Shown here: positions 53,101 to 60,153 of the stretch, one piece after another
How positions within the stretch are numbered: position 1 is the first letter of the stretch
How the letters are laid out: the number at the start of each line of letters is the position of its first letter
Assembly (NCBI GenBank): GCA_965226805.1
Contig: CBDDDW010000026.1
Coordinates: forward strand, 192,428 to 256,427
Direction: 5' to 3'
Source: CBDDDW01 sp965226805
GTDB taxonomy: Bacteria; Chloroflexota; Dehalococcoidia; Lucifugimonadales; JAGWBF01
DNA length: 64,000 nt
Translations under genes and position numbers: made by a program
The notes under the pieces: generated by a model
What the model saw: the letters and a program-made list of their open reading frames with translations, nothing else
Told to the model about the DNA's origin: nothing
Databases searched by the model: none

Positions 53101-56100
53101 TGACGCGTTCGCCCCCTGGCTGAACGTAGCCGTGATAGTAAGTGTATCGGGGTCGCTCACGTCACGGTTGGGGTTGTATGTGATTGCCACGGCGGGCCCG
53201 GTGTTGTCTATAGGGAAGGTGTTGTTGGAGGCAGTCTGGTTGGAGTTGCCGGCCTCGTCCGAGGCGCCGGCGATGGTCACCGTGGCGTCGCCGCTGTTGC
53301 CGTCGGGCACCGTAAAATTGAAGGTCCACGCACTGTCGCCGGCCGACCCGGTCATGTTTGTGGCGGCCTGGATCGTGTCGCCGGTGGAGTTGACGATGGA
53401 AATCTGCGGTGACGCACTCGTACCCTCGTTGAATGTTGCGGTGATGGCCAGGGTGTCGGCGCTGCTCACGACACGATCGGGGTTGTAGGTAAGGGCGACG
53501 GTCGGCTTGGTGTTGTCGATGGTGAAGGTATTGTTGGTGGCCGTCTGATTGGAGTTGCCGGCCTCGTCTGTGGCGCCGGCAATGGTGACGACGGCGTCGC
53601 CGCTGTTGCCGTCGGGCACCGTAAAGTTGAAGGTCCACAGTGTATCTCCGGCCGACCCCGTCATATTCGTCGCCGCCTGGATGGTATCGCCGGTGCCGTT
53701 CACAATGGAAATCTGCGGTGACGCGGTCATCCCTTCGTTGAAGGTCGCGGTGATGGCGAGGGTGTCGGCGCTGCTGACGGCGCGGTCGGGGTTATAGGTT
53801 AGGGCGACGATAGGCCTGGTGTTGTCGATCGTAAAGGTGTTGTTAGTGGCCGCCTCGTTTGAGTTGCCCGCGATGTCTGTGCCGGCGATGGTGACGACGG
53901 CGTCGCCACTATTGCCGTCGGGCACCGTGAAGTTGAAGGTCCACAGCGTGTCGCCAGCCGACCCAGTCATATTCGTCGCCGCCTGGATGGTATCGCCGGT
54001 GCCGTTCACAATGGAAATCTGCGGTGACGCACTCATCCCTTCGTTGAAGTTAGCGGTGATGGCCAGGGTGTCGGCGCTGCTGACGGCACGGTCGGGGTTG
54101 TAGGTCAGGGCGACGGTGGGCCTTATGTTGTCGATGGTGAAGTTGTTATTGGTCGCGGGAGTGTTACTATTACCGGCGACGTCCCTGCCGTCGATGGAGA
54201 TTGCAGCCGTTCCGCTGTTGCCCGCCGGCACACTGTAGCTGAAGGTCCACACCGAATCACCATCCGCTCCTGTCATGTCGGTGGCCGCCTGGATAACGTC
54301 GCCGGTCCCGTTAAAAATGACAATCTGAGGTGACGCACCTACGTTATCATTGAAGGTCGCGGTGATGGTGAGGGTGTCGGCGCTGCTGACGGCACGGTCG
54401 GGGCTGTAGGTCAGCGCCACGTCCGGCTTTATGTTGTCGATAGTGAAGGTATTGTTGGACGCCTCAGAGTTGCCATTGCCGGCGATGTCCGTCCCATCGA
54501 TGGTCACTGTAGCAGTGCCGCTGTTCAAGCCTGGCACCGCGAAGTTGAAGGTCCACACCGTGTCGCCGGTGGTGTTAACAATGGAAATCTGAGGTGACGC
54601 TCTCATCCCATCGTTAAAGTCCGCGGTGATGGCGAGAGTGTCGGCGCTGCTAACGGCCCGGTTCAGATTGTAGGACAAGGACACGCTGGGAATGGTATAG
54701 CGTATGAGAGCGTCGCCGGGAATGACGATGATCTCTTTGACGAAGGACTCAATGAAGGCCCTGCGCTCGGTCAGCTCGCTCTCTTGGAGGAAGTCCTTCA
54801 TGTCCTTGGCGTAGGCGGAGATAGTCTTCACGTCGTCCAGGTGCGCCCTGCGCTGGGAGAGGATCGCCCTGGCGTCCGCCGCCGCATCCTCAAGACGCTC
54901 CTTCCGCTCCCGGTGCTCTTTGACCCTGTCTGAGGCGTCGGCGATGTCAATGTCGGACGTCTCGATGGCGTTCCAGATGCGGCCCAGCCGGCGCTTCACG
55001 TCCTCAAGCTCCGTGTCGATGGTCTCCAGCCTCTTGCGCTGCTCGCTGGCTATGCCGTCCATCTCCTCGTCCACAGCCCTCACCAGCTCGGTGATGCTCC
55101 CCTCGGTGAGGATGTTGGAGCGAATCTTGTCGACGATCATCTGCTCGAAGCGGCGGGCGTTGAGCCTGGGGGTAACGCAGGCGTTCTTGCCGCGCTTCAT
55201 GATCGACTGGCAGACGTAGTAGGAGAACTGGCCGCTCTTGGCGTCCTGGCCGGAGAGCGCCCTGCCGCACGCCTTGCACTTGACCAGACCGCTGAGCAGG
55301 TAGGTGCTTCCGACCCTTCGGGGATGGGACCTCTTGGGAGCACGAGCGCGCATCAGCTTGCCGACTCGGTTGAACTGGGCCTTCGTGATGATGGCGGGGA
55401 ACGCCTTCTCCACCCGCACCGGCTCGGCGTTGTCCTTTGCCTTCGCGCCCCAGACCAGAGTCCCCGTGTAAGCCTCGTTGATGAGGATGGCATGGACACT
55501 GGTCTTGCCCCACAGCTTCCCCCTGGGGCTGGCGATGCCCTCGTCGTTGAGGGTCCTAGTGATGTCCGTCATTCCGTTGCCGGCCTCGGCCATATCGAAG
55601 ATGCGCTTGACGATGTGGGACGCATCCGGGTTGGGTTGCAGGGAGGGGCGCTTCTTGGGTCCGTCCTGCACCATGACTCGGTTGTAGCCGAAAGGGGCGT
55701 AGCTGGAAACCCAGAAGCCGCGAGAGGCGGACTCCCGCATCCCCCTGACAACTTCCTGCGCCAGATTCTCGCTGTAGAATTCGTCCACGCTCTCGATGAT
55801 TCCCTCAAGCAGCTTGCCGGTGGGGGAGTCGTCGGCGTGCTCGGTGATGGAGACCACCCGGACGCCCTTGCGCCGGAGCATGGACTTGAAGGCGACGGCG
55901 TGCTCGCGCTTTCTGGTGAAGCGGGAGAACTTCCAGACCAAAATCTCCTGGAACGGAGCGTTGGTCTGGCTGGCCGCGTCGATCATCTTGCGGAACTCGG
56001 GACGGTCGGCGATGCGCCCGCTCTCGGCCTCGTCCACGTACTCGCGGACTACGATGTATCCGTTCTTCTGTGCATGGTCCCTGAGCGCCCGCAGCTGTGC

Positions 56101-56184
56101 GGCGACGGAGAGGTCCACGTCCTGCCGGTCGCTGGAAACCCTGGCGTAGAGGGCCGCCGGCGTGTAGTCATGTCGTTCAATCAT
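50125..56184 (-). CDS. Large serine recombinase fused in frame to 14 Ig-like repeats and a SwmB-like domain
   Basis: 2019 aa. Residues 1-499 are an apparently complete large serine recombinase: resolvase domain with catalytic S17 (ALYARVSSDRQ) and arginines in KFSRFTRK (R88), recombinase domain (RGFWVSSYAPFGYNR), zinc ribbon C303/C306/C325/C336 (KCKACGRALSGQ), coiled coil about 365-455, and end SFVKEIIVIPGDALIRYTIP. The frame then continues into 14 repeats of ~102 aa (YNPDRAVSSADTLAITATF, VWTFNFTVPDGNSGDA, NNTFTIDN) at residues 500-1914 and a SwmB-like domain (1915-2019; TTLVLTYTEVNGLNT). There is no signal peptide, transmembrane helix or sorting signal. The ATG overlaps the upstream RHH gene (ATGA). 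The fusion may be genuine, a gene-damaging insertion, or an assembly join at a repeat. Confidence 0.85.
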   Translation of the reverse strand: MIERHDYTPAALYARVSSDRQDVDLSVAAQLRALRDHAQKNGYIVVREYVDEAESGRIADRPEFRKMIDAASQTNAPFQEILVWKFSRFTRKREHAVAFKSMLRRKGVRVVSITEHADDSPTGKLLEGIIESVDEFYSENLAQEVVRGMRESASRGFWVSSYAPFGYNRVMVQDGPKKRPSLQPNPDASHIVKRIFDMAEAGNGMTDITRTLNDEGIASPRGKLWGKTSVHAILINEAYTGTLVWGAKAKDNAEPVRVEKAFPAIITKAQFNRVGKLMRARAPKRSHPRRVGSTYLLSGLVKCKACGRALSGQDAKSGQFSYYVCQSIMKRGKNACVTPRLNARRFEQMIVDKIRSNILTEGSITELVRAVDEEMDGIASEQRKRLETIDTELEDVKRRLGRIWNAIETSDIDIADASDRVKEHRERKERLEDAAADARAILSQRRAHLDDVKTISAYAKDMKDFLQESELTERRAFIESFVKEIIVIPGDALIRYTIPSVSLSYNLNRAVSSADTLAITADFNDGMRASPQISIVNTTGDTVWTFNFAVPGLNSGTATVTIDGTDIAGNGNSEASNNTFTIDNIKPDVALTYSPDRAVSSADTLTITATFNDNVGASPQIVIFNGTGDVIQAATDMTGADGDSVWTFSYSVPAGNSGTAAISIDGRDVAGNSNTPATNNNFTIDNIRPTVALTYNPDRAVSSADTLAITANFNEGMSASPQISIVNGTGDTIQAATNMTGSAGDTLWTFNFTVPDGNSGDAVVTIAGTDIAGNSNEAATNNTFTIDNTRPIVALTYNPDRAVSSADTLAITATFNEGMTASPQISIVNGTGDTIQAATNMTGSAGDTLWTFNFTVPDGNSGDAVVTIAGATDEAGNSNQTATNNTFTIDNTKPTVALTYNPDRVVSSADTLAITATFNEGTSASPQISIVNSTGDTIQAATNMTGSAGDSAWTFNFTVPDGNSGDATVTIAGASDEAGNSNQTASNNTFPIDNTGPAVAITYNPNRDVSDPDTLTITATFSQGANASPQISIVNITGDSIQAATNMTGNAGDRAWTFDFNVPSANSGDATVTINGTDLAGNTNVAATNNTFTIDNQPPIIVSLVYDPDRAVSSADTLILTATFSEGMAASPQISIVNVTGDSIEAATDMTGNSGDTVWTFNFTVPDGNSGDATVTINGTDPAGNSNEPATNNIFTIDNTKPTVALTYDLNRAVSSADTLAITATFTQGMRASPQVSIQNATGDTIQAATNMTGATGDTVWTCSFTVPDGNSGDATVIIDGLDIAGNGNETASNNTFTIDNSGPAVALTYNPDRAVSSADTVTITATFNENIVSSTPQITIVNGTGDTIQAATNMTGSSGDVAWTFDFTVPDGNSGDATVTISGGKDQAGNTNQTASNNTFTIDNSGPSVALTYNPDRAVSSADTLAITATFSQGVSASPQISIVNGTGDEIQAATNMTGNAGDTAWTFNFTVPAGNSGDATVTIVGTDPAGNTNQTASNDTFTIDNSGPSVALTYNPDRAVSSADTLAITATFSQGMSASPQISIVNGTGDTVQAATNMTGNAGDTVWTFNFTVPAGNSGDAVVTITGTDPAGNTNQTATNDTFTIDNTPPQVALTYNPDRVVSSADTLVVTATFTQGMSASPQISILNGTGDSIQGATNMTGSAGDTVWTFNFTVPAGNSGDAVVTIAGTDIAGNSNEVATNNTFTIDNTGPSVALTYSPDRAVSSADTLAITATFSQGVSASPQISIVNGTGDEIQTATNMTGSAGDTVWTFNFTVPAGNSGDATVTITGTDIAGNTNETATNTSFTIDNTSPTVAVTYNPDRILSSADTVTITATFSQGMRGAPQISIVDGSGTIQTATSMTGTTGDTVWTFSFSVPDTADGTTTVTIAGKDIAGNANESASNNTFIIDTTPPVLLSAEVIGTTLVLTYTEVNGLNTGSVPAAQDFLVSSDQRSYNISNVAIGTNTVTLTVAPGVQAAHTGVIVSYTLGASNPRLLDGTGNQAADLVNQAVTNNT
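50443..54687 (-). repeat. Tandem array of 14 ~306-bp Ig-like repeat units
   Basis: Fourteen units, each beginning near VALTYNPDRAVSSADT and ending TFTIDN. Nearly identical neighbours (units 10-11 and 12-13) point to recent tandem duplication. Unit 1, next to the recombinase, lacks the IQAATNMTGSAGD segment; units 4-6 include or lack an extra Ala-Ser/Thr before DEAGNSN. Domains resemble bacterial Ig-like (Big) modules of exported adhesins. Confidence 0.9.
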
Positions 56185-56399
56185 CTGTTCCTCCCTCTTG
56201 TCTCTTCCTCTTGGGTTTGGCGAGAACGCCGCATCTGCGTCCGTTCCTGCCTGCGCCACTCCCTCTCCTCCAGGTAGAGGCGGAACGCCTCGCGCAGGAG
56301 CTCGCTCACGGTGCGGCCCTCCTCCTCGACCACCTGCCTCAGTTGCTCGTCCATCTCCGGTGGCAGGGAGAAGGTGATGACCCTTCTCTTTCTCGGCAT
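56181..56399 (-). CDS. Ribbon-helix-helix (CopG/MetJ-type) regulator
   Basis: 72 aa. The beta strand RVITFSLPPEMDEQLRQVVE, then EEGRTVSELLREAFRLYLEE, is the ribbon-helix-helix fold that binds DNA as a dimer. A very basic tail (QERTQMRRSRQT) follows. GAAGGG lies 7 nt before the ATG. Its stop overlaps the recombinase start (ATGA), so the two are translationally coupled; it probably represses the recombinase promoter or serves as a directionality/accessory factor, by inference. It is not paired with a recognisable toxin. Confidence 0.82.
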   Translation of the reverse strand: MPRKRRVITFSLPPEMDEQLRQVVEEEGRTVSELLREAFRLYLEEREWRRQERTQMRRSRQTQEEETRGRNR

Positions 56400-56542
56400 G
56401 TTTTTTGCCCTTCATGGTCATACCTAGTCTTACCCTTATCATGAACGAAACGGCACGTCGCTGTCAAGGTCCGGGCCTCTGTAAGCGGCCCTCAAAATCG
56501 GGTAAAATGGGGTGGTAGACACTTCGACGAGGAGGCTGTCCT

Positions 56543-56899
56543 ATGGGGACTTTCAAGTGGCCGCTGCGCATCTCCAGCATGGACGGCCAGCAGGCCCAGG
56601 AAATAGAGGCGACGGTGGATACCGGCGCATCGTTCACCACGCTGCCCTCTCGCCTGCTGCGGGAGTTGGGCGTTGAGGCTACAGGCAAGCGCGGGTTCCT
56701 GCTGGCGGACGGGCGGCGCGTCGAAATGGACTACGGGCAGGCGTGGGCTACGATAGAGGGCGAGAGCGTAGTCACCATCGTAGTGTTTGGAGAAGACGAT
56801 GCCCCTCCGCTGCTGGGGGCCTACACCCTGGAGGGTCTGGCGTTGGCGGTGGACCCGGAGGCTCAACGGCTGGTTCCCACCCACATGATCCTGTACTAG
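56543..56899 (+). CDS. Retropepsin-like aspartic protease domain protein
   Basis: 118 aa. The catalytic motif is EATVDTGASFTTLP (DTG with following S), then LREL, GFLLADGRRVEM and FGEDDAPPLLGAYTLEGLAL, typical of single-domain clan AA aspartic peptidases, which must dimerise to be active. GAGGAGG precedes the ATG at about 8 nt. No signal peptide, so cytoplasmic. It is divergent from the RHH-recombinase operon. Bacterial members of this size have unknown substrates. Confidence 0.82.
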   Translation: MGTFKWPLRISSMDGQQAQEIEATVDTGASFTTLPSRLLRELGVEATGKRGFLLADGRRVEMDYGQAWATIEGESVVTIVVFGEDDAPPLLGAYTLEGLALAVDPEAQRLVPTHMILY

Positions 56900-56939
56900 G
56901 ACGCTGCGGCGCTCGCCGCGTGCCTTCTTCCTGCACATC

Positions 56940-57293
56940 TCAGTCTCCCGAGTCCTGCGGGAGCGTCGGCCCCGGTTGCTCACCCCCCGCAGTGTCCCTC
57001 CCACTCGTTCCCGAACCGTCTCTCTGCGCGTCCGCTCCCAGTTCCTCGCGGAGGCTTCGCCTGTTGTCCACGACGTAGAGCGGAAAGCTCAGCCGGCCTT
57101 CGAGCCACTCGAGATGCTCGTAGACGCTGGGCGGCTCCCAGCGGGTGTCGACGAAGATGGCGCAGTCGGGCACGCGGCCGAACGCGCCCCCCGATCCAGT
57201 CGGGGGCAGGCTCTCTCCCGCCATGAGCGCCATGACGGAGGACTGGACGCCTCCGCCGAGGCTGAGGACGGTCAGTGTTGGAGGGGCGCTCAT
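56940..57293 (-). pseudogene. Truncated PAPS-reductase-like (PP-loop) gene
   Basis: From ATG 57291-57293 the frame reads TLTVLSLGGGVQSSVMALMA, DCAIFVDTRWEPPSVYEHLE and FPLYVVDNRRSLREEL. This is the N-terminal PP-loop part of phage-type PAPS-reductase-like proteins, which are usually about 250-300 aa and continue with a conserved Cys region. Here the similarity stops after REEL and the tail GADAQRDGSGTSGRDTAGGE looks out of frame. It is best read as a decayed or truncated phage- or island-derived gene. Confidence 0.55.
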
Positions 57294-57653
57294 TGGCCAT
57301 CCTCCTCGCCGCCGTCCGGTGCGGGTATCTCCGATCACCACCTTCTGGAAGGCTAGGACGTTCTTTATGTCCCTCAATGTGGCTTCGCACCCGAACACAC
57401 ACTCAAAAGCGCTGAACGAGAATTGGTTCAGCATTCTAACAATTGCGTTGACGCTGGCGGAGTAGGTAAGGACCCGCAGTTGATCGTAGCCGGCAAATAG
57501 TTCCCAGTCGAACTTCCGCTGGCTCACAAACCGAGCTTTCACAACTCGAAGTCCCGCACCGTCATCCAGCCCGAGAGTGGGTTGATTTTCTGACATTTCG
57601 TCAGACTGCCCAAATAGTAGGTCCATCTTGATCCTCTTGCCATTTCCAGGCAT
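57294..57653 (-). pseudogene. N-terminal fragment of a PLD-like nuclease/helicase-associated protein
   Basis: About 110 residues upstream of, and in frame with, the PAPS-reductase-like fragment: RKFDWELFAGYDQLRVLTYS, ASVNAIVRMLNQFSFSAFEC, DIKNVLAFQKVVIGDTR. I read this as the start of a phospholipase-D-like domain protein of the kind found in defence or mobile islands, but the HKD catalytic motif is absent because the homology ends at GDTR. The join to the next fragment suggests an old deletion. Family assignment is tentative. Confidence 0.4.
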
Positions 57654-57710
57654 TTACGTTGGGATACGTCTTCCTGTTGTCCAATCAACGTCATCACAGC
57701 CTGGCTCCAC

Positions 57711-58136
57711 CTACCAGACGGTCTCTACCTGAGGCGAAGCCGAAAGGGTCGCATCCCGCGTCACCACCGGCGCGTCAAGGGCTGCAGCCTCAGCCGCGAT
57801 AAGCCGGTCGTGCATCTCGGGAATCTCCGGGAACCGGTCAAGCCTCTCGAGTTGCGCTCTGCCCAGGTCTGACAGCTCTATACCGCCCACAGTATCGAGT
57901 GCATTCATTAGGTCGGAGGGTGTGACGGGCTGGCCCAGCTTGATCGAAAGAAAGTAGAACTCGGCGACGGCTATCGCGGGAACAACGATGGTCGCGTTGC
58001 CAGTCTCGGCCAGCCGGAAGACGGCAGCGGCGGCGGGCGTGAGCCGCTCGGGCGAGCGCAGATACCACCACAGGGCGTGGGTGTCCACCACGAACCAGGC
58101 CGGACTACCCAGCACGGCTGTGCTTTGCCTCAGCAT
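57711..58136 (-). CDS. PIN-domain toxin (VapC type)
   Basis: 141 aa. PIN nuclease acidic residues: D in WFVVDTHALWWYLRSPERL, E in IAVAEFYFL, D in EMHDRLIAAEA and D in VVTRDATLSA, the order expected for VapC-like RNases that cleave tRNA or rRNA. It overlaps the antitoxin gene by 32 nt from the ATG at 58136; a GTG at 58115 would shorten the overlap to 11 nt. It forms a type II toxin-antitoxin pair. Confidence 0.87.
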   Translation of the reverse strand: MLRQSTAVLGSPAWFVVDTHALWWYLRSPERLTPAAAAVFRLAETGNATIVVPAIAVAEFYFLSIKLGQPVTPSDLMNALDTVGGIELSDLGRAQLERLDRFPEIPEMHDRLIAAEAAALDAPVVTRDATLSASPQVETVW

Positions 58137-58383
58137 ACTCAGGGATCCGAGGCTCCCATATCGACTTGATGTCCACGAAGTCTTCGTAGCTCGCGTCGGG
58201 CAGGTAACCCAGGGAGCCCCTCAGCGTGCTAAGCGAAGGCTTTCCCTCGGAGGGGTGCTGTACCGTGGTGAGCCTGCCGCATGGCCTTCCACGGCGGGTG
58301 ATGATCACCTCCTCGCCGTCATCGAGGCCTCTGAGTATCTCGCTGACCCTGGCCTTGAACTCTCTTATGCTGTATGTGGTCAT
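58105..58383 (-). CDS. Phd/YefM-type antitoxin
   Basis: 92 aa. The N-terminal DNA-binding fold has TTYSIREFKARVSEILRGLD, GEEVIITRRGRPCGRL, characteristic of Phd/YefM antitoxins. The C-terminal half (YEDFVDIKSIWEPRIPEYAE) would bind the toxin. The order antitoxin then toxin, with overlap, is classical and implies autoregulation by the complex. It lies in the decayed island and may be a stabilising module. Confidence 0.85.
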   Translation of the reverse strand: MTTYSIREFKARVSEILRGLDDGEEVIITRRGRPCGRLTTVQHPSEGKPSLSTLRGSLGYLPDASYEDFVDIKSIWEPRIPEYAEAKHSRAG

Positions 58384-58562
58384 GTAATCACCTTCAGGTA
58401 GTTAGATAGATAAAGTCTCGTGACCACATAGTACCACCTGACTGGCGGGCGACGCAACATGTCCGAGTAATCGCCATTGTTCCCTCTTCCACTGCCTATC
58501 CACAGTAGTCAAGCCCACCGCCCACGAGTACGGCAGTTTTTGGTGCCTATTGCGTAACAACG

Positions 58563-58634
58563 ATCGTGGGCATCAAGCACATCCTGGCATCACCCTTCCA
58601 CCCTCAGACCAACGGCAAGCTGGAGCGCTCCGGA
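58563..58634 (+). pseudogene. Transposase fragment (integrase-core C-terminus)
   Basis: Frame reading VGIKHILASPFHPQTNGKLE, the block around the catalytic Glu region of IS3/IS481-type transposases, cut off on both sides and followed by unrelated sequence. It is a remnant separate from the IS3 element that begins about 230 bp away. Confidence 0.55.
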
Positions 58635-58734
58635 GGATGTGGCCCGAATCCCTTTCGTTCCTCTGCCCCGGCGCGTCATACTAGTTGGACTCAGGTTGGC
58701 CGACTTACAGGTTGCCCAGCCACATCTCGAAGAT

Positions 58735-58796
58735 GGTGGTATCTACCGTGCGCGGTGGTGGGTAAATTTTGACTTACCTGGACGGTAGATACCACC
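58735..58796. repeat. Inverted repeat with 15-bp perfect arms
   Basis: GGTGGTATCTACCGT at 58735-58749 and its exact reverse complement at 58782-58796, 32-nt loop. It lies just before the IS3 transposase region. Could be a regulatory hairpin or a relic of an element's end. Confidence 0.65.
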
Positions 58797-58867
58797 GAGC
58801 CGTTCGGTGCTAACGTTGGAACTGGCGATCCCGGAGGAGCACGGGCTGATGCTACCGCCAGCTGTAG

Positions 58868-59983
58868 CGGGGCTTCGGGAGCAAGGGTCAGACGAATTGG
58901 CACTGGAAGGGGCTGAGCGATACGCAGCGGGGGTTGGCCAATCGCAGGCTGCTGCGCTGGGTGCGACGGGTCTGCACCTGGAGTGGTGTGGAACTGGTGG
59001 CGGACCTGAGTCTGGACAAGCAGATGCTCCAGGATGTGCTGCGAAAAAAGCCCTAGAGCCTGCTCAGTTGCGGGACCACGCTTGGTATCTTCGTGTAGCA
59101 TATGGGGCGAGCGAGCGGCGGGCATGCCAGGTGCTCACCCTTCGACGCTCCACCTGCAGGTATGAAAGTGTGGCAGCTGAGCAGGCAGCTCTACGGATGA
59201 GGATCAGGGACCTGGCGGCAGCGCGAGTGAGCTATGGGTACCGACGTATCCACGTGCTGTTGAAACGGGAGGGGTGGCAGGTGAACCACAAGCGTGTTTA
59301 CAGGCTCTACTGTTTGGAGGGGCTCCGCATGAGGTCGAAGAGACCCAGGCGCCACGTATCCAGTCGGCGGAGAGAGATCAGGCCTCTGGCGTCGAGACCC
59401 GATGAGCGGTGGGCAATGGACTTCATGAGCGATGAACTGTTCGATGGACGGCGGATCAGGCTCTTGACGTTAGTGGATCACTTTACCCGTGAGAGTCTGG
59501 CCATCGAGGTGGATGGCAGCCTGGGAGGCCAGCGTGTGGTGGAGGTGCTGGCACGCCTGGCGCTGGGGGGTAGGAAGCCAAAGACCATATCCATGGACAA
59601 CGGTCCAGAGCTCACGTCCAAGCGTCTGGACCAGTGGGCGTACCTGAACGGTGTGGAGCTGGACTTCAGCCAGCCAGGCAAGCCTACAGACAACGCTATG
59701 ATCGAGGCCTTCAACGCCAGGCTTCGGGCTGAATGCCTCAACGAAAGTTGGTTCTTGTTTTTGGAGGACGCTCGAGAGAAAATAGAGGGGTGGTGCCGGC
59801 ACTACAACGGCGAACGTCCCCACAGTGCCCTGGGAAACCTCGCCCGGAGACCTTTACCCTGGCGGCTGCAGCAGGGATTCAATGACCCACGAAACTAACA
59901 TTACGACTGGTACAAAAAATGGGGCAAGACCATCAGACCCAAGTCTAACACTACACCTGGACCAGTTCTTGGGGGGCAGGTCA
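58868..59983 (+). mobile_element. IS3-family insertion sequence, 5' part degraded
   Basis: OrfB is intact; OrfA survives only as its last ~60 codons (from 58868; ends ADLSLDKQMLQDVLRKKP at 59056) with stops upstream. An A-AAA-AAG slippery site at 59044-59050 sits at the orfA/orfB junction. The right end is probably TGACCTGCCCCCCAAG on the minus strand near 59968-59983. No matching left end was found. Confidence 0.65.
59050..59898 (+). CDS. IS3 family transposase OrfB
   Basis: About 280 aa reached by -1 frameshift from OrfA at the A6 run 59044-59049. HTH-like region YLRVAYGASERRACQVL, then VSYGYRRIHVLLKREGWQVN, and the DDE integrase core: RWAMDFMSDELFDGRRI (D), KTISMDNGPELTSKRL (D), NAMIEAFNARLRAECLNE (E), ending HYNGERPHSALGN. 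Catalytically complete, but with OrfA degraded, autonomous transposition is doubtful. The same open frame extends upstream to 58807 without homology. Confidence 0.82.
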   Translation, partial: ALEPAQLRDHAWYLRVAYGASERRACQVLTLRRSTCRYESVAAEQAALRMRIRDLAAARVSYGYRRIHVLLKREGWQVNHKRVYRLYCLEGLRMRSKRPRRHVSSRRREIRPLASRPDERWAMDFMSDELFDGRRIRLLTLVDHFTRESLAIEVDGSLGGQRVVEVLARLALGGRKPKTISMDNGPELTSKRLDQWAYLNGVELDFSQPGKPTDNAMIEAFNARLRAECLNESWFLFLEDAREKIEGWCRHYNGERPHSALGNLARRPLPWRLQQGFNDPRN

Positions 59984-60153
59984 AGTTACCCGCTGGGACA
60001 ACAAGGGCAACCGGTCGGCAAAGGGAGATCATTTCCGTATAATCTAAGAGCGTGTCGGGCCGCCGCCGCAACTATCGTCAGGCGAAATAAGAACGGAACC
60101 AGAGCAACCGAAACCCTAGGTCTCCGACTCGGATGTGAGAATAGGACGTAGAC

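Noticed and set aside
50390..54103. Many plus-strand frames with a repeating MLSIVKVLLVA-like start opposite the Ig repeats
   Set aside because: Antisense image of the tandem repeats; the regular recurrence only mirrors the repeat unit and does not indicate separate membrane peptides.
50443..54687. CRISPR-like interpretation of the regular repeats
   Set aside because: Units are ~306 bp, coding, in one frame and without unique spacers; no cas genes occur in the window.
55324..56277. 317-codon plus-strand frame opposite the recombinase
   Set aside because: Antisense shadow of the recombinase gene; no recognisable fold.
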